From Leptidea sinapis (Eukaryota; Arthropoda; Insecta; Lepidoptera; Pieridae): 64,000 nucleotides of DNA. A model generated the notes under the pieces. It had not been told where the DNA came from and did no database searches. It saw only the letters and a list, made by a program, of their open reading frames with translations. Of this stretch, positions 34,884 to 45,442 are shown piece by piece; position 1 is the first letter of the stretch, and every line of letters begins with the position of its first letter. The position numbers were made by a program, and so were the translations under genes. Location of the stretch: contig NC_066269.1 of NCBI RefSeq assembly GCF_905404315.1, forward strand, positions 248,001 through 312,000, written 5' to 3'.

Positions 34884-36561
34884 CAGTGGCGGATTTACCA
34901 GCAGGCTGAGTAGGCTGGAGCCTAGGGCGGCAAATTTACTTCATATTTTTTAAACGACTTCAAAAAAGGAGGAGGTTCTCAATTCATCTGTGTTTTTTTA
35001 TGTTTGTTACCTCAATCTTTTCCACTGGGCGAACCGATATTGACGATTCTTTTTTATTGGAAAGCATATACTTCAAGGGCAGTATAGTGAGTTTGGTTAA
35101 GTTCTGATTACGTCCATTAGAATCCATTACAAAGTATCGGAACTCTTCAATTCTTATGAGCAAATTAACGATACTCGGCCGAATCTTTTTTATGCTATTT
35201 GGATATTTATCTCATCTATTATAACAAAGTTATGGTCAAGTAATTAGTAGTCGTAGTCGAATATGATGGTCAATAGGACTCCTTAACGACTTACAGTGAG
35301 GGTGCGATCTGTGCAGAATTTCTAACTGTCTGTAATCAAACAAGGCGCTTATGTTCATTGCTACATTGAAAAATTTAGTATATCCACACATGTTTAGACA
35401 AATTGTAAGTAAGTGTACTTCAAATTCACTATTCCAAAACAATAGATATAATATGCACTAAGTACAGATAGAGATAAATTACTACCTTCTACTGTCTTGA
35501 AATTAATGAATTTGATGAATGAATTTTTAGAATAACGCCATAGCGATTCGATATTATGGTCGAAATTTAGTATTTTTTATATATTTTCTTTACTGATAAC
35601 TGCTATAATTTTTTCTCCGTGTACCCAATAATTATGAGATGACAAGTTTGCTAATTGTCAAATTCAATTTCAAAAAGTTATTTCTTAAAGCGTAAAAATA
35701 CTGACTAAAATTGACTAATTACTATTAAATAAAAAACTAATTCCTTATCTTATAGATATATAGTCTTTTGGTTTAAATTAATCGATTAACTGGTATTTGA
35801 ACGACTGCGACTTGACGGTAAAAAAATGCCTTTCACAAAATATGAAGTTAGTCAATTTGCTGATTAGAAAATTGAAAAAGTGGAAACGGCGGTAATGGTT
35901 GTATGTTGTATGAGTGAGTTGTTACCATCAGTTCTGATGGTAACGATGATGTATCTTAGATTTAGAAATAGACTTAGTTCACGAGTGCGTACCGTTTCAA
36001 AGCTACCTTTCGTCTGAAAGAATTTCAATAAAACCAATTTCTGGTTCATTAAAAAGTGCCTTCATTCTTGCGAGAACAAAATCTAGGAAACATTTATCCA
36101 AACTTGGATATAGTACTTCGTATGGTTCTTTCTTCGTATTTTCTTTACACCAGCGATAAATTGTTCAGATGAAAGAAGCTTCTCTTGCTTGAAGAGAGTA
36201 AAGAACTACCTACGATCGACTTTAAGTCGAGAAAAGCTAAACGGTTTAGCTCCCTTACAGCTTACCTTACTTTAAAAGTGGTACATGATTGAGATATTTT
36301 TTGCATAAAATAATATTTTTTGATAATTCTTTGGTGAAAAATAATCAAGGATCTAACACGGTACCATAGTTCTCAATGATACTAAACAAACGGTTTCCCG
36401 TTTGTTTAGTATCATAGTTTATGTAACGAGGATGATGGAGCACAAATCATAAGGTTGGAATTTTATTGATAGAAAATTGATATCAAAATTTAAAGGCGGC
36501 ATAAATTTAATAGCCTACAGACGGCAAATACTACAAACTACAGGCTGTAAATCCCCCACTG
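34884..36561. mobile_element. Non-autonomous hAT-type element, copy 1
   Basis: Ends are inverted: CAGTGGCGGATTTAC at 34884-34898 and GTAAATCCCCCACTG at 36547-36561, and the identical 8-bp cattgaac flanks it (34876-34883 and 36562-36569). An 8-bp target duplication with CAGxG ends is the hAT signature. No transposase motif was found in any frame, so the 1678-bp element is non-autonomous. It contains inner sequence (about 34955-35080) resembling a repeat common in moth genomes (ACTTCAAAAAAGGAGGAGG), and perfect hairpins at 35921-35944 and 36378-36417. Confidence 0.85.
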
Positions 36562-36589
36562 CATTGAACTGTTGTAATTAGGGTTTCAT

Positions 36590-37839
36590 ATAATAGATTT
36601 ACCCTGCGCCTCTTGCTTGCGTTTAGAACTTTCCATTGTTGTAAACTTATTTTCTATAAATGATAAAAATTCTGATATAATGGGTACTTCTCTCGGCTGC
36701 TTTACTGATGCTACGTTTCACTATGGGTCTCGGAATCTAATTTTTGACATAAAATATAGACCAATAGTGGGTCCCACGTGTCGATATTAACATCAAGATT
36801 TTTAGTGGCATTTAAGGTCTCACGTGTAGTATCATGGATTCTTTTCAGATGGTTTACTGATACCTGCTGCATAATAGGAATTCCAAATAATATGTCTAAG
36901 TGAGAATTGAGAATTAATTTCTTATGATCGTATGTATGGGTTAATATATCCCAGCAAGTGGCGTAGTTGCCTGATGATATTGTTAAATGTTGTATGAGTC
37001 GCTCAGCCTCACCTTTAAGTTTAGATTTCAAAAACTGCATCCGCTGAGCGCTCGATAGTGTAGGGTTGTTGCTCTATAAATAGATCCTTAAATGAGGTCC
37101 ATTGATGATAGTTACCGTTGAAGCTGGGTAGTTCTAATTGGGGTGTAGCATGTTCTCGGTGGGATGACGACCACATTTTCCTATTGATTTCGTTAATAAT
37201 TTCGGTACACTTTCATTCAAATCTGAAGTATTTAGCTTCATATTCTGATTCGCGGCCACACAACTCGCTGTCCAGCTCCCAATGCAACGAGTCGATCGCT
37301 GACCAACGAGCTTGGATGATACGCAGCAGATGATCGAACTCCCACTATTCCCTTATATTATCAAGCTTGATATTAGAGATGCTATGTTCGAAGGCTTTGA
37401 AATGACTACTTTGCTTCCTTAACATTTCATCAGTTTTGCTAGTTACGCTTTGAGAACGAGATGATGAGCCTGGTTCTGTGATTTGAATAGAACTCGGCAT
37501 GCCGATAGGTGTAGCCGGCTTAATAAGCGGAGTCGAAGGTCTGCTAGTATCGGCCCTTGGCTGGTAATTTTGTATAGTAGCCCTTATATTCGATAACCTA
37601 TCCCTTGTTACGTCAAACTTATTTGATAAGAAATAGAGGTGAGACTTATCCTCAAACCCACATAATTTTATATGATTCGATTGATACTCATGCCAATAAT
37701 TATGTAACGTTTCTAATCGCTGCTTCATATAGGTTGACGTTTTACGATCAGATCCGTCTTTTTTGAAGTTGGTAAATACCTGCTGAATTGCAGCGGTGAT
37801 CTGCTCCTGAGTTTGTAGGAAGTCTTCGATGTTGGACAT
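36590..37839 (-). pseudogene. BEL A gag, copy 1
   Basis: The start ATG at 37839 opens MSNIEDFLQTQEQITAAIQQ and a Ser/Pro-rich linker, ending in a stop at 37345. Another frame continues through LPSFNGNYHQWTSFKDLF (conserved BEL gag block) and into 36711-37040 with LKSKLKGEAERLIQHLTISS and YDHKKLILNSHLDILFGIP. A stop at 36711 ends it, close to the hAT insertion that separates it from the zinc region. Gag forms the particle in intact elements. Confidence 0.82.
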
Positions 37840-38051
37840 ATTTGCTGGTGATTATGTTATTGCGTTGATATAGGTAAAGCAAATAAAAGTATACGCCTTA
37901 ATTGGATGGTTATCGTACGAACCCCGGCTTACGATGTGAAGTAATCTGATTGATCTTGATTTTTGCTCCGATAACTGCAGTGTAAATCCTCACTTGCAAC
38001 AAGATTCACGTACACCGAATATACGTCACATAAGTCACTCGCGAGGTCACT

Positions 38052-38339
38052 TTCGAAGGACCAAAAAGATGTATGAGATACACCTTTAATGATAAGTCCG
38101 AGAGAAGTAAAAGTCTTTGATAGTTGATATATTGATTGTTGATAAGTGATAAGTGATATATTGATAGTTGATAAATGATATGTTTATGAGATACGCGCGG
38201 CGTGATTGAGTACCGATAACGAACTGATTGTCCAAATGACCTAAGTTAATGCATGTGGCGTAAAAGTGCGTTGGCCTCTGTCTGTATGTAAAATGTCTGC
38301 ATATCAGTAACATAACAATAAAATAATAACAGACTAACA
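38052..38339 (-). repeat. BEL A 5' LTR and primer-binding site, copy 1
   Basis: Read on the minus strand the LTR starts TGTTAGTCTG at 38339 and ends CATACA at 38070, about 270 bp. A few bases later TGGTCCTTCGAA (38063-38052) is a plausible tRNA-complementary primer site of the kind seen in BEL elements. The 3' LTR at 28742 shares its middle. A T-rich patch of near-tandem TATCAACTATCAATATATCA units lies within it. The leader from 37840 to 38051 is non-coding. Confidence 0.72.
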
Positions 38340-39065
38340 TAATTATAAAATAATTTATAAATATTGTTTAATTAATTATTAATAAAAAGTTTAACGTTTC
38401 ATTTCATCACATTACCATCAGAACGTCCTGCTCATCTTGTCCCTTATTGTCATAAAAAAAATTAGAAATTTATTAGTCGAATAAAATAATCACTCACTTA
38501 ACCACGGTTAAGTTTTTTCTTAAAAAGTTTTTTATTTAATAATTATAAATGAAGTGGCAGTATATTCTGATACTCATAGCATGGCAGCTTTTATCATACT
38601 GCAAGGTCAGTGGGATTTCATCGAATAAAAATCTATTTGGATCCCTGTGGGTTCTTTGAGGGTTGGTGTCACAAACATTCTCGAATAAATTACTATTGAA
38701 TTTCACAAAAACACACATGACCTTTTATAAAGAGTTCGCCTATTAAACTAAATAAATATCTGTTACATTGTTATAATGAATGTGCGATCCGTTTTCAATA
38801 GCTAGTTATAGTTATATGCAAGCGTTGTAACTTGTAATACTTTGTTTTTACATTTGTGTCCAATACAGCATTGAATCAACTGCACGTGTTTTCTTTAAAA
38901 TCAATCACCTCAAACAAATCTCGACCTTAACTCCGTAACAATGAACTTCACATTTAAACCATGACATATTACAGCATGTACTTAGTAGTAAGATAGAATA
39001 CTGGCAAATGTGTAATATATTTTTTGCTTTATTTAGTAGATTACACAATTCCTTTTTTGAATAGG
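38340..39065. other. Unassigned AT-rich flank, copy 1
   Basis: Beyond the BEL A LTR, about 725 bp of AT-rich sequence hold no frame or motif I recognise. It may be the DNA into which BEL A inserted, possibly the downstream flank of the P-type transposon. The small minus-strand frame at 38536-38718 has no family likeness. Confidence 0.5.
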
Positions 39066-40505
39066 TTAGTGCATAAATATGTAATGTAATAAAGAGGATT
39101 TTCCATATCTGGGTTGACCTCTTCCAAAAAAATCACAACATTCACAGTTGAATTTAGTAAAGACTCTTGCAGCTAAGTACCCACTAACATAATATACAAC
39201 TGGTTGCTGTTCAAAGCTGCAGAGTGAACTTTCAAAATATTCCATTTCTGAATCTTCAGGCAAATACAGCACAGGGTAACAAATGTAAGTATCACTCCCT
39301 GAATCTACATTTGGTACAGAATTTGGCTCTAAGGTAGACTCTGATTTCTGTGTTAATAATTAATTAAAAGATATAAAAAAGTTGATATAATCAACTTCAC
39401 AATTTGAATCATGGGTCTGCCGACCTGACAAACGTGAGATTACACAGGATTTTAAAGCAGCCTTACACATGGTATTTCTGTTTGTTGCCCTGTACTGTCT
39501 TATGTTAACAAACCAATTATTCAAGGAATCTTGGTTTAAGTTGCGTAAATACAAATATTTTAAATTAGCCTTTATTAAGAAAATGCCAAATACCTTTCAA
39601 TGATTTTAAAGATGTTTAAAAAAACCTTTAATGCAACACACATTTCGAGATTGAATTTGCAAGTAAGATTTTTAAACATTTTACTTTGTCAATCTTAATA
39701 TATATAAATCTCGTGTCACAATGTTTGTCCTCAATGGACTCCTAAACTAATGAACGGATTTTAATGGTGATTACTTCATGGAGTGCAGTTTGGTCCAACT
39801 TGAGAGATAGGGTAGTTATTATTTCGATTTGGGACCCATAAATATTTTTATTTTCAATATTTGTTTTGTATGGACATATTTTCTATGAGAGAATTTAGTG
39901 ACGCACGGTTTGACAGTTCCGCTGTGAAACAATTTCATTCTAACAACAGGGAGCATATTTACGAAATAATTTTTGATGTTTTGAAATATAAAACAGTTGT
40001 TTTTTTTTACTATTTACAGAACAACGTCTGTCGGGGCAGCTAGTATATTTTAAATAATAATTCCAAGGTTCGTCATTTTCTGATTATTTTGATACATTTA
40101 GCCAAATGCCTTTTTTGACGTCCTTTGGTGACGCTCGTCCATTAGTGCAGTCGAAAAGTTTGTCCATTTCTTCAATAGCACATGCAGTGTTGTAAATATA
40201 TTCTAAATTTGAACTGCTCCCCACCATCATCTTCAAAACTGCAGCCATCCTATTGCTTAGTGCTTGAGCTGCAAAATAAACACACATTTAAATTTTGTAT
40301 GTCAGATTCACAACTGAATTGAAGCTGTTGAAGTATGGGTTGTGAAATGAAATGTAAAAAATTTATATTTCTTTTTTCTGCTTCTTTCAAATGACACCAT
40401 TTAGCAATTTTTCTTTCGAATTTCACTATGCCATCATGGAAAAATTTGTTTCAAATTGATTTAAAAAGATGTGGAATGTCAAACACAATGAACGCATTTT
40501 TTTCA
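39066..40505 (-). pseudogene. P-element/THAP9-type transposase remnant, copy 1
   Basis: Four minus-strand pieces occur in the expected order. At about 40390-40500 VFDIPHLFKSI, a stop, then a helical part ending KFERKIAKWCHLKEA match the P transposase catalytic Asp block. At 40084-40287 FAAQALSNRMAAVLKMMVGS and LFDCTNGRASPKDVKKG match the GTP-binding insertion region. At 39360-39554 LNQDSLNNWFVNIRQY matches the later catalytic block. At 39066-39272 VVYYVSGYLAARVFTKFNCE and CC match the C-terminal part. A Helitron separates the second and third pieces. The N-terminal THAP domain was not found. The copy is 109 bp shorter than its twin at the catalytic block. Confidence 0.72.
39693..40043 (+). 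mobile_element. Small non-autonomous Helitron, copy 1
   Basis: The segment starts TCTTAATATATATAAATCTC and ends GTCTGTCGGGGCAGCTAG, inserted between A (39692) and T (40044). A 5' TC, a 3' CTAG-type end and an A/T target are Helitron hallmarks, and the terminal sequences closely resemble Helitron ends I know from moths. At 351 bp it has no Rep/helicase gene. The small plus-strand frame inside it (39861-40043) is not a gene. Confidence 0.8.
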
Positions 40506-40860
40506 ATCAAAATGAGTTATAAAAGCAGCCATGCTAATTTAGATATAGCGAGTTTTTTACAAAAACACCCATGTCGATATCTTTATTAATCTCGCAGATA
40601 ATAAGCTGTCAAATCCAGCCACTTCAACAAATGAGTTTTGTAAAAAACAGTCAGCTTGGTGTAAGATGCAGCCAATTTTGACCTACCAAATTTGAACCTA
40701 GCTAAAAAAATACATATATATATATATATATAAATACAATATATTGCATATTTTGATCTGCAAAGCCATTGCCGCGGATTCAAACAAATGTGATATTTTA
40801 CAAAAGAAAAGGCTTTATAATTAAAGTGTGCTATTGTAACCAAAGCTACTCTTATACATG
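40506..40860. other. AT-rich sequence with a short (TA)n run, copy 1
   Basis: No gene is recognised. An (AT)n microsatellite of about 20 bp lies at 40711-40732. A minus-strand open frame crosses the region but has no likeness to a known family; it could be intron or upstream part of the P-type element. Confidence 0.45.
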
Positions 40861-41405
40861 AGTAAACGGTCTGACTGGACGTGGTTCACAAGAGGTGGTT
40901 ACGGTGGTCAGTACGGCTTACGCTGGCCGCTCTCCGGGTGACCTTCTGGTATCCTAACATAAAGACGGACGCGTCCATCGAAAGCAAGGGAGAAGGCCTG
41001 GCAGTTAGTCTGGATATAGCGAAGGCCTTTGATCGTGTATGGCACAAGGCGGTTCGCTCAAAACTTCCATTCAACCAACAACCACCTCACTGAGTGCAGC
41101 ATACAAGTCGTCAACGGTTATTGCTCGGATTCAAAGCCCGTGCACACTGGTGTTCACAAAGGCTGTATGCTATCTCCTACACTGTTTCTTCTGCATATCA
41201 ATGATACATGATGATGCACGCCTCCAACATGCATTGCTATGTAGACGACAGTAGTGATGCCGTATACACGGGCCATGCGGGGCTCTCTCGAGACTTGTGT
41301 CTTCTATCGAGTCCTCTGTTGAGAAGGTTGCGGAATGGGGTAAAATGAACCTTTTCCAATTTAAACCCCAGAAGACTCAAGTTTTCGTTGACCCATTGCA
41401 CATGT
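40861..41405 (+). pseudogene. LINE reverse transcriptase scrap (LINE F), copy 1
   Basis: Broken plus-strand frames read LAVSLDIAKAFDRVWHKAV (RT first Asp block), then HCYVDDSSDAVYTGHAGLSR, where the catalytic xADD block appears as YVDD, and VEKVAEWGKMNLFQFNPQKT, the following CR1/Jockey-type block. Both ends are truncated and several frameshifts and stops occur. It is a short fragment of another Jockey-superfamily LINE. Confidence 0.75.
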
Positions 41406-43669
41406 ATGAAATCTGATTTCAGATCAAGATGATTTTATAACTGTTTGGACATATGTCGTGGTTTTGACAATCTAGAAGGAGAATATGTCGTTATGAGTCA
41501 GTTAAGTAAATTATGGCCGAATGGCATGTATGCTTTTTTATTTATTTTGTTGTTCAAAAATAACTCAAAACACAGTGAACTAATGTGGGTGGATTAAGCT
41601 TTATTGTGATAAGTGTAAAATATGCTTTTTTGTATGAAACAGCCACGTCTAAAACGTAATTATTTGCTTTAATAGCAACAGTTCATAATACTGGATAGGT
41701 TAAACAAATAAACAATAATTAAATAAATATTGTTCACCTTTAAAATTACCAGAAAATCAAAACATAACCCAAGTGCAACTATCGACAGAAAAATGCTTAT
41801 AACTCTATTCGTACATTTACCCACATGGCTGTTTTTTGCATAACTAGATCAATTTGAAATATTGAGAATCTAAATACTATAAATAAATAAGGTATAAGCT
41901 ACCTAAAGCTATCTATACAAAATACCACCATGTATCACAAAGATAAGTTTATTTGGCAGTAATTTCATTATATTACATCTGTACAATATTATTTGAAAAA
42001 TATTTAATTTCGCGAAGTGTACAAGTGAGATCAAGTCATTACTTTTCTTCAATAAACAATACCTACATGTATCTACAAATTTTGGTTGGAATGAGATATT
42101 ATACAAACATAATGAAAACACATGTTTTCATAGATTTTTAGAGACTGAGCGTTTGGCGATTAAATAAAACAACTGCTTGACTGTGAGGAATATGTGGAAG
42201 ATATATGGAAGATATAATTTATTAAAAGGTTACACGATATATATACAAAATCCTTAAAACTAGTTAACCAATTACAATCGTTACTTAAAAAATATTTACA
42301 AGTTCAGAAAATACACACCAATACTAAAGCTTACATTTTAACCAATAGTAAAACGTTTCATTCAATAAGAATTGAGAATAATATTATGTGTTCTATCTCG
42401 CTCTAAAACTAATGCTATCGCAGTTTGTGTAAACTTGCGTCGAACCTCGATCATACGATGTCAATGAGCATTCCGCACCTACGGTATTGCTCATTGATTA
42501 AAATTGCATGAATAGCGATCGACGCCCGAGTCCCGACGCGTCATTCGAGGACGCTCGGCCTTGCTGTGCGGTTGTGTAACGCGGAGCATATGACTGATCA
42601 CGTGAGTATGTCTGCGATCGTCGAGAGAAAATACGATGCTTGAAACTTCACTGAGGTGAGGTGATCTGTATGATTCTCTGAGTTGTTGTACAGCATTATG
42701 AAATGGTTCTTATCAGAGCTAATATTACGTTATATAAAATAAAATGTTCTTGTCAGAACGAATCTTTCGGCATACGCTTATTACAGTTATTATGTATACA
42801 TATATTATGCACGATTACTATTTCTACGATCTATAATGCTACGTTACAATTTAGGTATTAGACATTTGTATTAATTGATATTATTGGTTGTAAGTACAGC
42901 TACAGATTCTACTATACAATTATTAGACGAAAATTACTGTATAACCAATGATATTATAGTATTAAAAGAGGTAGATATGTCACTAGCGCGCCGAAAATCA
43001 ATCCCCTAAATTGAGTCAATTGGTTCCTTTGGTCGTACTCACTCTCTCGATACGAAAACGGTACACACGCGTTTGTTGTTGACGGAAATGCTTACAATTT
43101 GATATAGGTACAACATTAAAATGCCGTCATATGTTATGGAAAGATGCACTAATTACGAAAGTAAAAAAAAACATAGAATTAAGTATATACCACAGTTGAT
43201 AAATCATGAATTATAACATTTTATTTCATTTCATTATTTATCAAACAAAATAAATATGTTGCCATGACAAGGCCGATCGCAGCCAAGCCGATCATAGATT
43301 AACGTACAGAAATGACAAAATATTGATGCTGTCTGTTGTGGGATGATCGCGGTAGAATATTTTAGGAAATTATGTAAAAAAGTCATTGTTGCAGTGAATG
43401 TAATAATTTTTAATAAACAAGTGCGTAGGTAGCTGAACTATCAAACTACTAAAACAAGTTTTAGGGTAGGTAGCGGATGTAGACAGTGAGTGCTATTTGT
43501 TTACGTAGGAGTTTTTTCAGTATATCCCTTGCTAACTGCAGAAGAATCAATGGATCATTTTCTTCTTCTCCCATTACCTTATTGTAATAAACCCTCAACA
43601 AAAAGACATTAATAAATAATATAAGATACAGAAAATAATAACTGTTGTTGGTAGTCAAATTGTAAAAGT
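41406..43669. other. Unassigned 2.3-kb stretch, copy 1
   Basis: No gene or element is recognised. It is AT-rich except for a more GC-balanced zone at 42420-42640, which includes an inverted repeat (TCAATGAGCA at 42460 and TGCTCATTGA at 42487). A minus-strand frame at 43461-43688 encodes 75 residues with a hydrophobic N-terminal half and a charged C-terminal half; no family is recognised. The sequence directly flanks the BEL B insertion and may be true host DNA. Confidence 0.4.
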
Positions 43670-43674
43670 GGGAC

Positions 43675-43865
43675 TGTACAAATCCCAAGAATATCCCACT
43701 AACTAAGGTATTAAAACACTTAATAGGGGCGTACCAATCGTATATTCACCAGTTACATAATAAGTAAGGTCACAGTTCTATAATAAACTTAGATAATGCG
43801 TCCTTGATGGCTTAGGGCGACATCTATGAACAATATCAAACTGTAATCGATTACAAACCTTAACA
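43675..43865 (-). repeat. BEL B 3' LTR, copy 1
   Basis: Read on the minus strand the LTR begins TGTTAAGGTTTGTAATCGAT at 43865 and ends in ACA at 43675, about 191 bp, preceded by a GC-rich GGCGGCCGGTA. The start is identical to the stub at the far end of the element. It is short for a BEL LTR. The region 43866-44074 between LTR and integrase is non-coding. Confidence 0.8.
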
Positions 43866-44074
43866 TACCGGCCGCCATGGACGTAGTCCAGCCAAAACAA
43901 CAATACTTACATATTATATGCAACTTATCAATACTATGAATCTTAATCTAAATCATAAATTTAACAGCAAACATCAGTGACAAGTAATACAAATGAAGAA
44001 AAATATTCGCAGTGTAAAATTAAATTCTTATATATATAAAATATACATATCTACTACAAAATAAAAATTTAATC

Positions 44075-45440
44075 CTAAACAGGCAGTATAATCAATTTAG
44101 ATACGGGCCGTTTAATAAGATTTCCCTTGTATTTGAGGGTGCCTACGCGAGTAAGATTGTCCAAACCTGGATGTTTATCTACAATTAGACCAAAAAGCCA
44201 CTTAGTTGGAGGTAAATCATCTTCCTTTACTAAAACCACACTTCCAATATTTGGTTCTGGAATGGTAGCGTTCCATTTATATCTATGATGCAATTGCGTC
44301 AAGTACTCCTGAGACCATCTACGCCAGAAATCTTGAACCATTCTCTAAGCTAACTGCCACCTTTTTAGGCTACTTATAGTTGACATTTCACAGTTAGCAT
44401 CAGGTACAGACACTAATGGTTCTCCCACCAGAAAATGCGCTGGTGTTAGAGGCTGAGGATCCTCCGGATTGTTGGACAACTGAGTCAAAGGTCGAGAATT
44501 AAGACAAGCCTCAATCTGGGACAATACGGTAGATAACTCCTCATATGTGAGTGTCTTGTCACCTACAATACGCTTAAGGTGATACTTAGTAGACTTTACG
44601 CCAGCTTCCCACAATCCTCCAAAATTTGGAGCACGAGGAGGGATAAAGTGCCAAGCAGTACCATTAGAGGATAAAAAATCGAGAATATCTTCAGCAACAG
44701 TAGACCTTTCCAAATTGAATAAATTCTTTAGCTCTCGTGCACTGCCAACAAAGGTAGTACCATTATCACTCCAAAGTTCAGTGACGTGACCTCTTCGAGC
44801 AACAAAGCGCTTAAAGGCTGCCAAAAAGGTTTCAGAAGTCATGTCACTGACTACTTCCAAGTGAATGGCACGTGTAGCCATACAAAAAAATAAAAAGGCA
44901 AATGTACCCCTTCATTGAGCGATGTCCACGGCCTTTGGTGGTACGAATACTGATTGGACCGGCATAGTCCACTCCACTTCTAAGAAAAGGTCGATGTGTT
45001 GTTACTCTGGATATGGGTAGCTCTCCCATCATCTGTTGGTTAACCTGGGCTGAATGGCGAATACAGATCACACATTTTTTAACAAATTGTCTTACAACAC
45101 TTTTAGCTCCAATAACCCAGTACTTGCTTCTCAAATAGTTAAGGACAAGTTGTGGACCACCATGAAGAGTCCTTTCGTGATCATCGTGTATAAGAAGGTA
45201 AGTAAAATGTGATTTGTGTGGAATGATTATAGGGTGCTTCATATCATCGGACAAAGAAGCATTATGCAACCGTACCCCTATTCTAAGAATACCATCCCGT
45301 CCCAGAAATGGATTCAACGTGGTAAGTTTACTTGTTTTATTTAATTTTTCATTATTCTTTATATTTCCCATATCTTCTTCAAAATTTTCTTTTTGACAAA
45401 TCTTAATACAAATCATAAGTGTTTCTTGTAATTCTTTAGC
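44075..45440 (-). pseudogene. BEL B integrase, copy 1
   Basis: The first frame (44844-45416) holds LRIGVRLHNASL, HPIIIPHKSHFTYLLIHDDH, KYWVIGAKSVVRQFVKKCVI and SGVDYAGPISIRTTKGRG with the first Asp. After a frameshift near 44880 the second (44345-44881) holds VTELWSDNGTTFVGSARELK (second Asp), FGGLWEAGVKSTKYHLKRIV and LSQIEACLNSRPLTQL (Glu). One in-frame TAG near 44345 separates the C-terminal WRRWSQEYLTQLHHRYKW domain (44075-44341). Damage is limited to one frameshift and one stop. Confidence 0.88.
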
Positions 45441-45442
45441 AG

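Larger units (their letters stand above)
28742..38339 (-). mobile_element. BEL/Pao element with env-like gene (BEL A)
   Basis: Minus-strand order: 5' LTR (38339-38070), primer site, gag, protease, RT, RNase H, integrase, env-like gene, partial 3' LTR. A hAT-type element interrupts gag. The order PR-RT-RH-IN with a D-S/Q-G protease and YMDD polymerase is BEL/Pao; the presence of an env-like gene places it with the env-acquiring branches. All genes have stops and frameshifts. Everything from 31686 rightward is also present in the downstream copy of the tandem duplication. Confidence 0.88.

Noticed and set aside
40881..41254. Three small plus-strand ORFs as separate genes
   Set aside because: They are pieces of one broken LINE reverse transcriptase in different frames.
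42460..42500. Transcription terminator or tRNA-like hairpin
   Set aside because: The 10-bp arms with a 17-base loop have no poly-T or tRNA features and no gene next to them.
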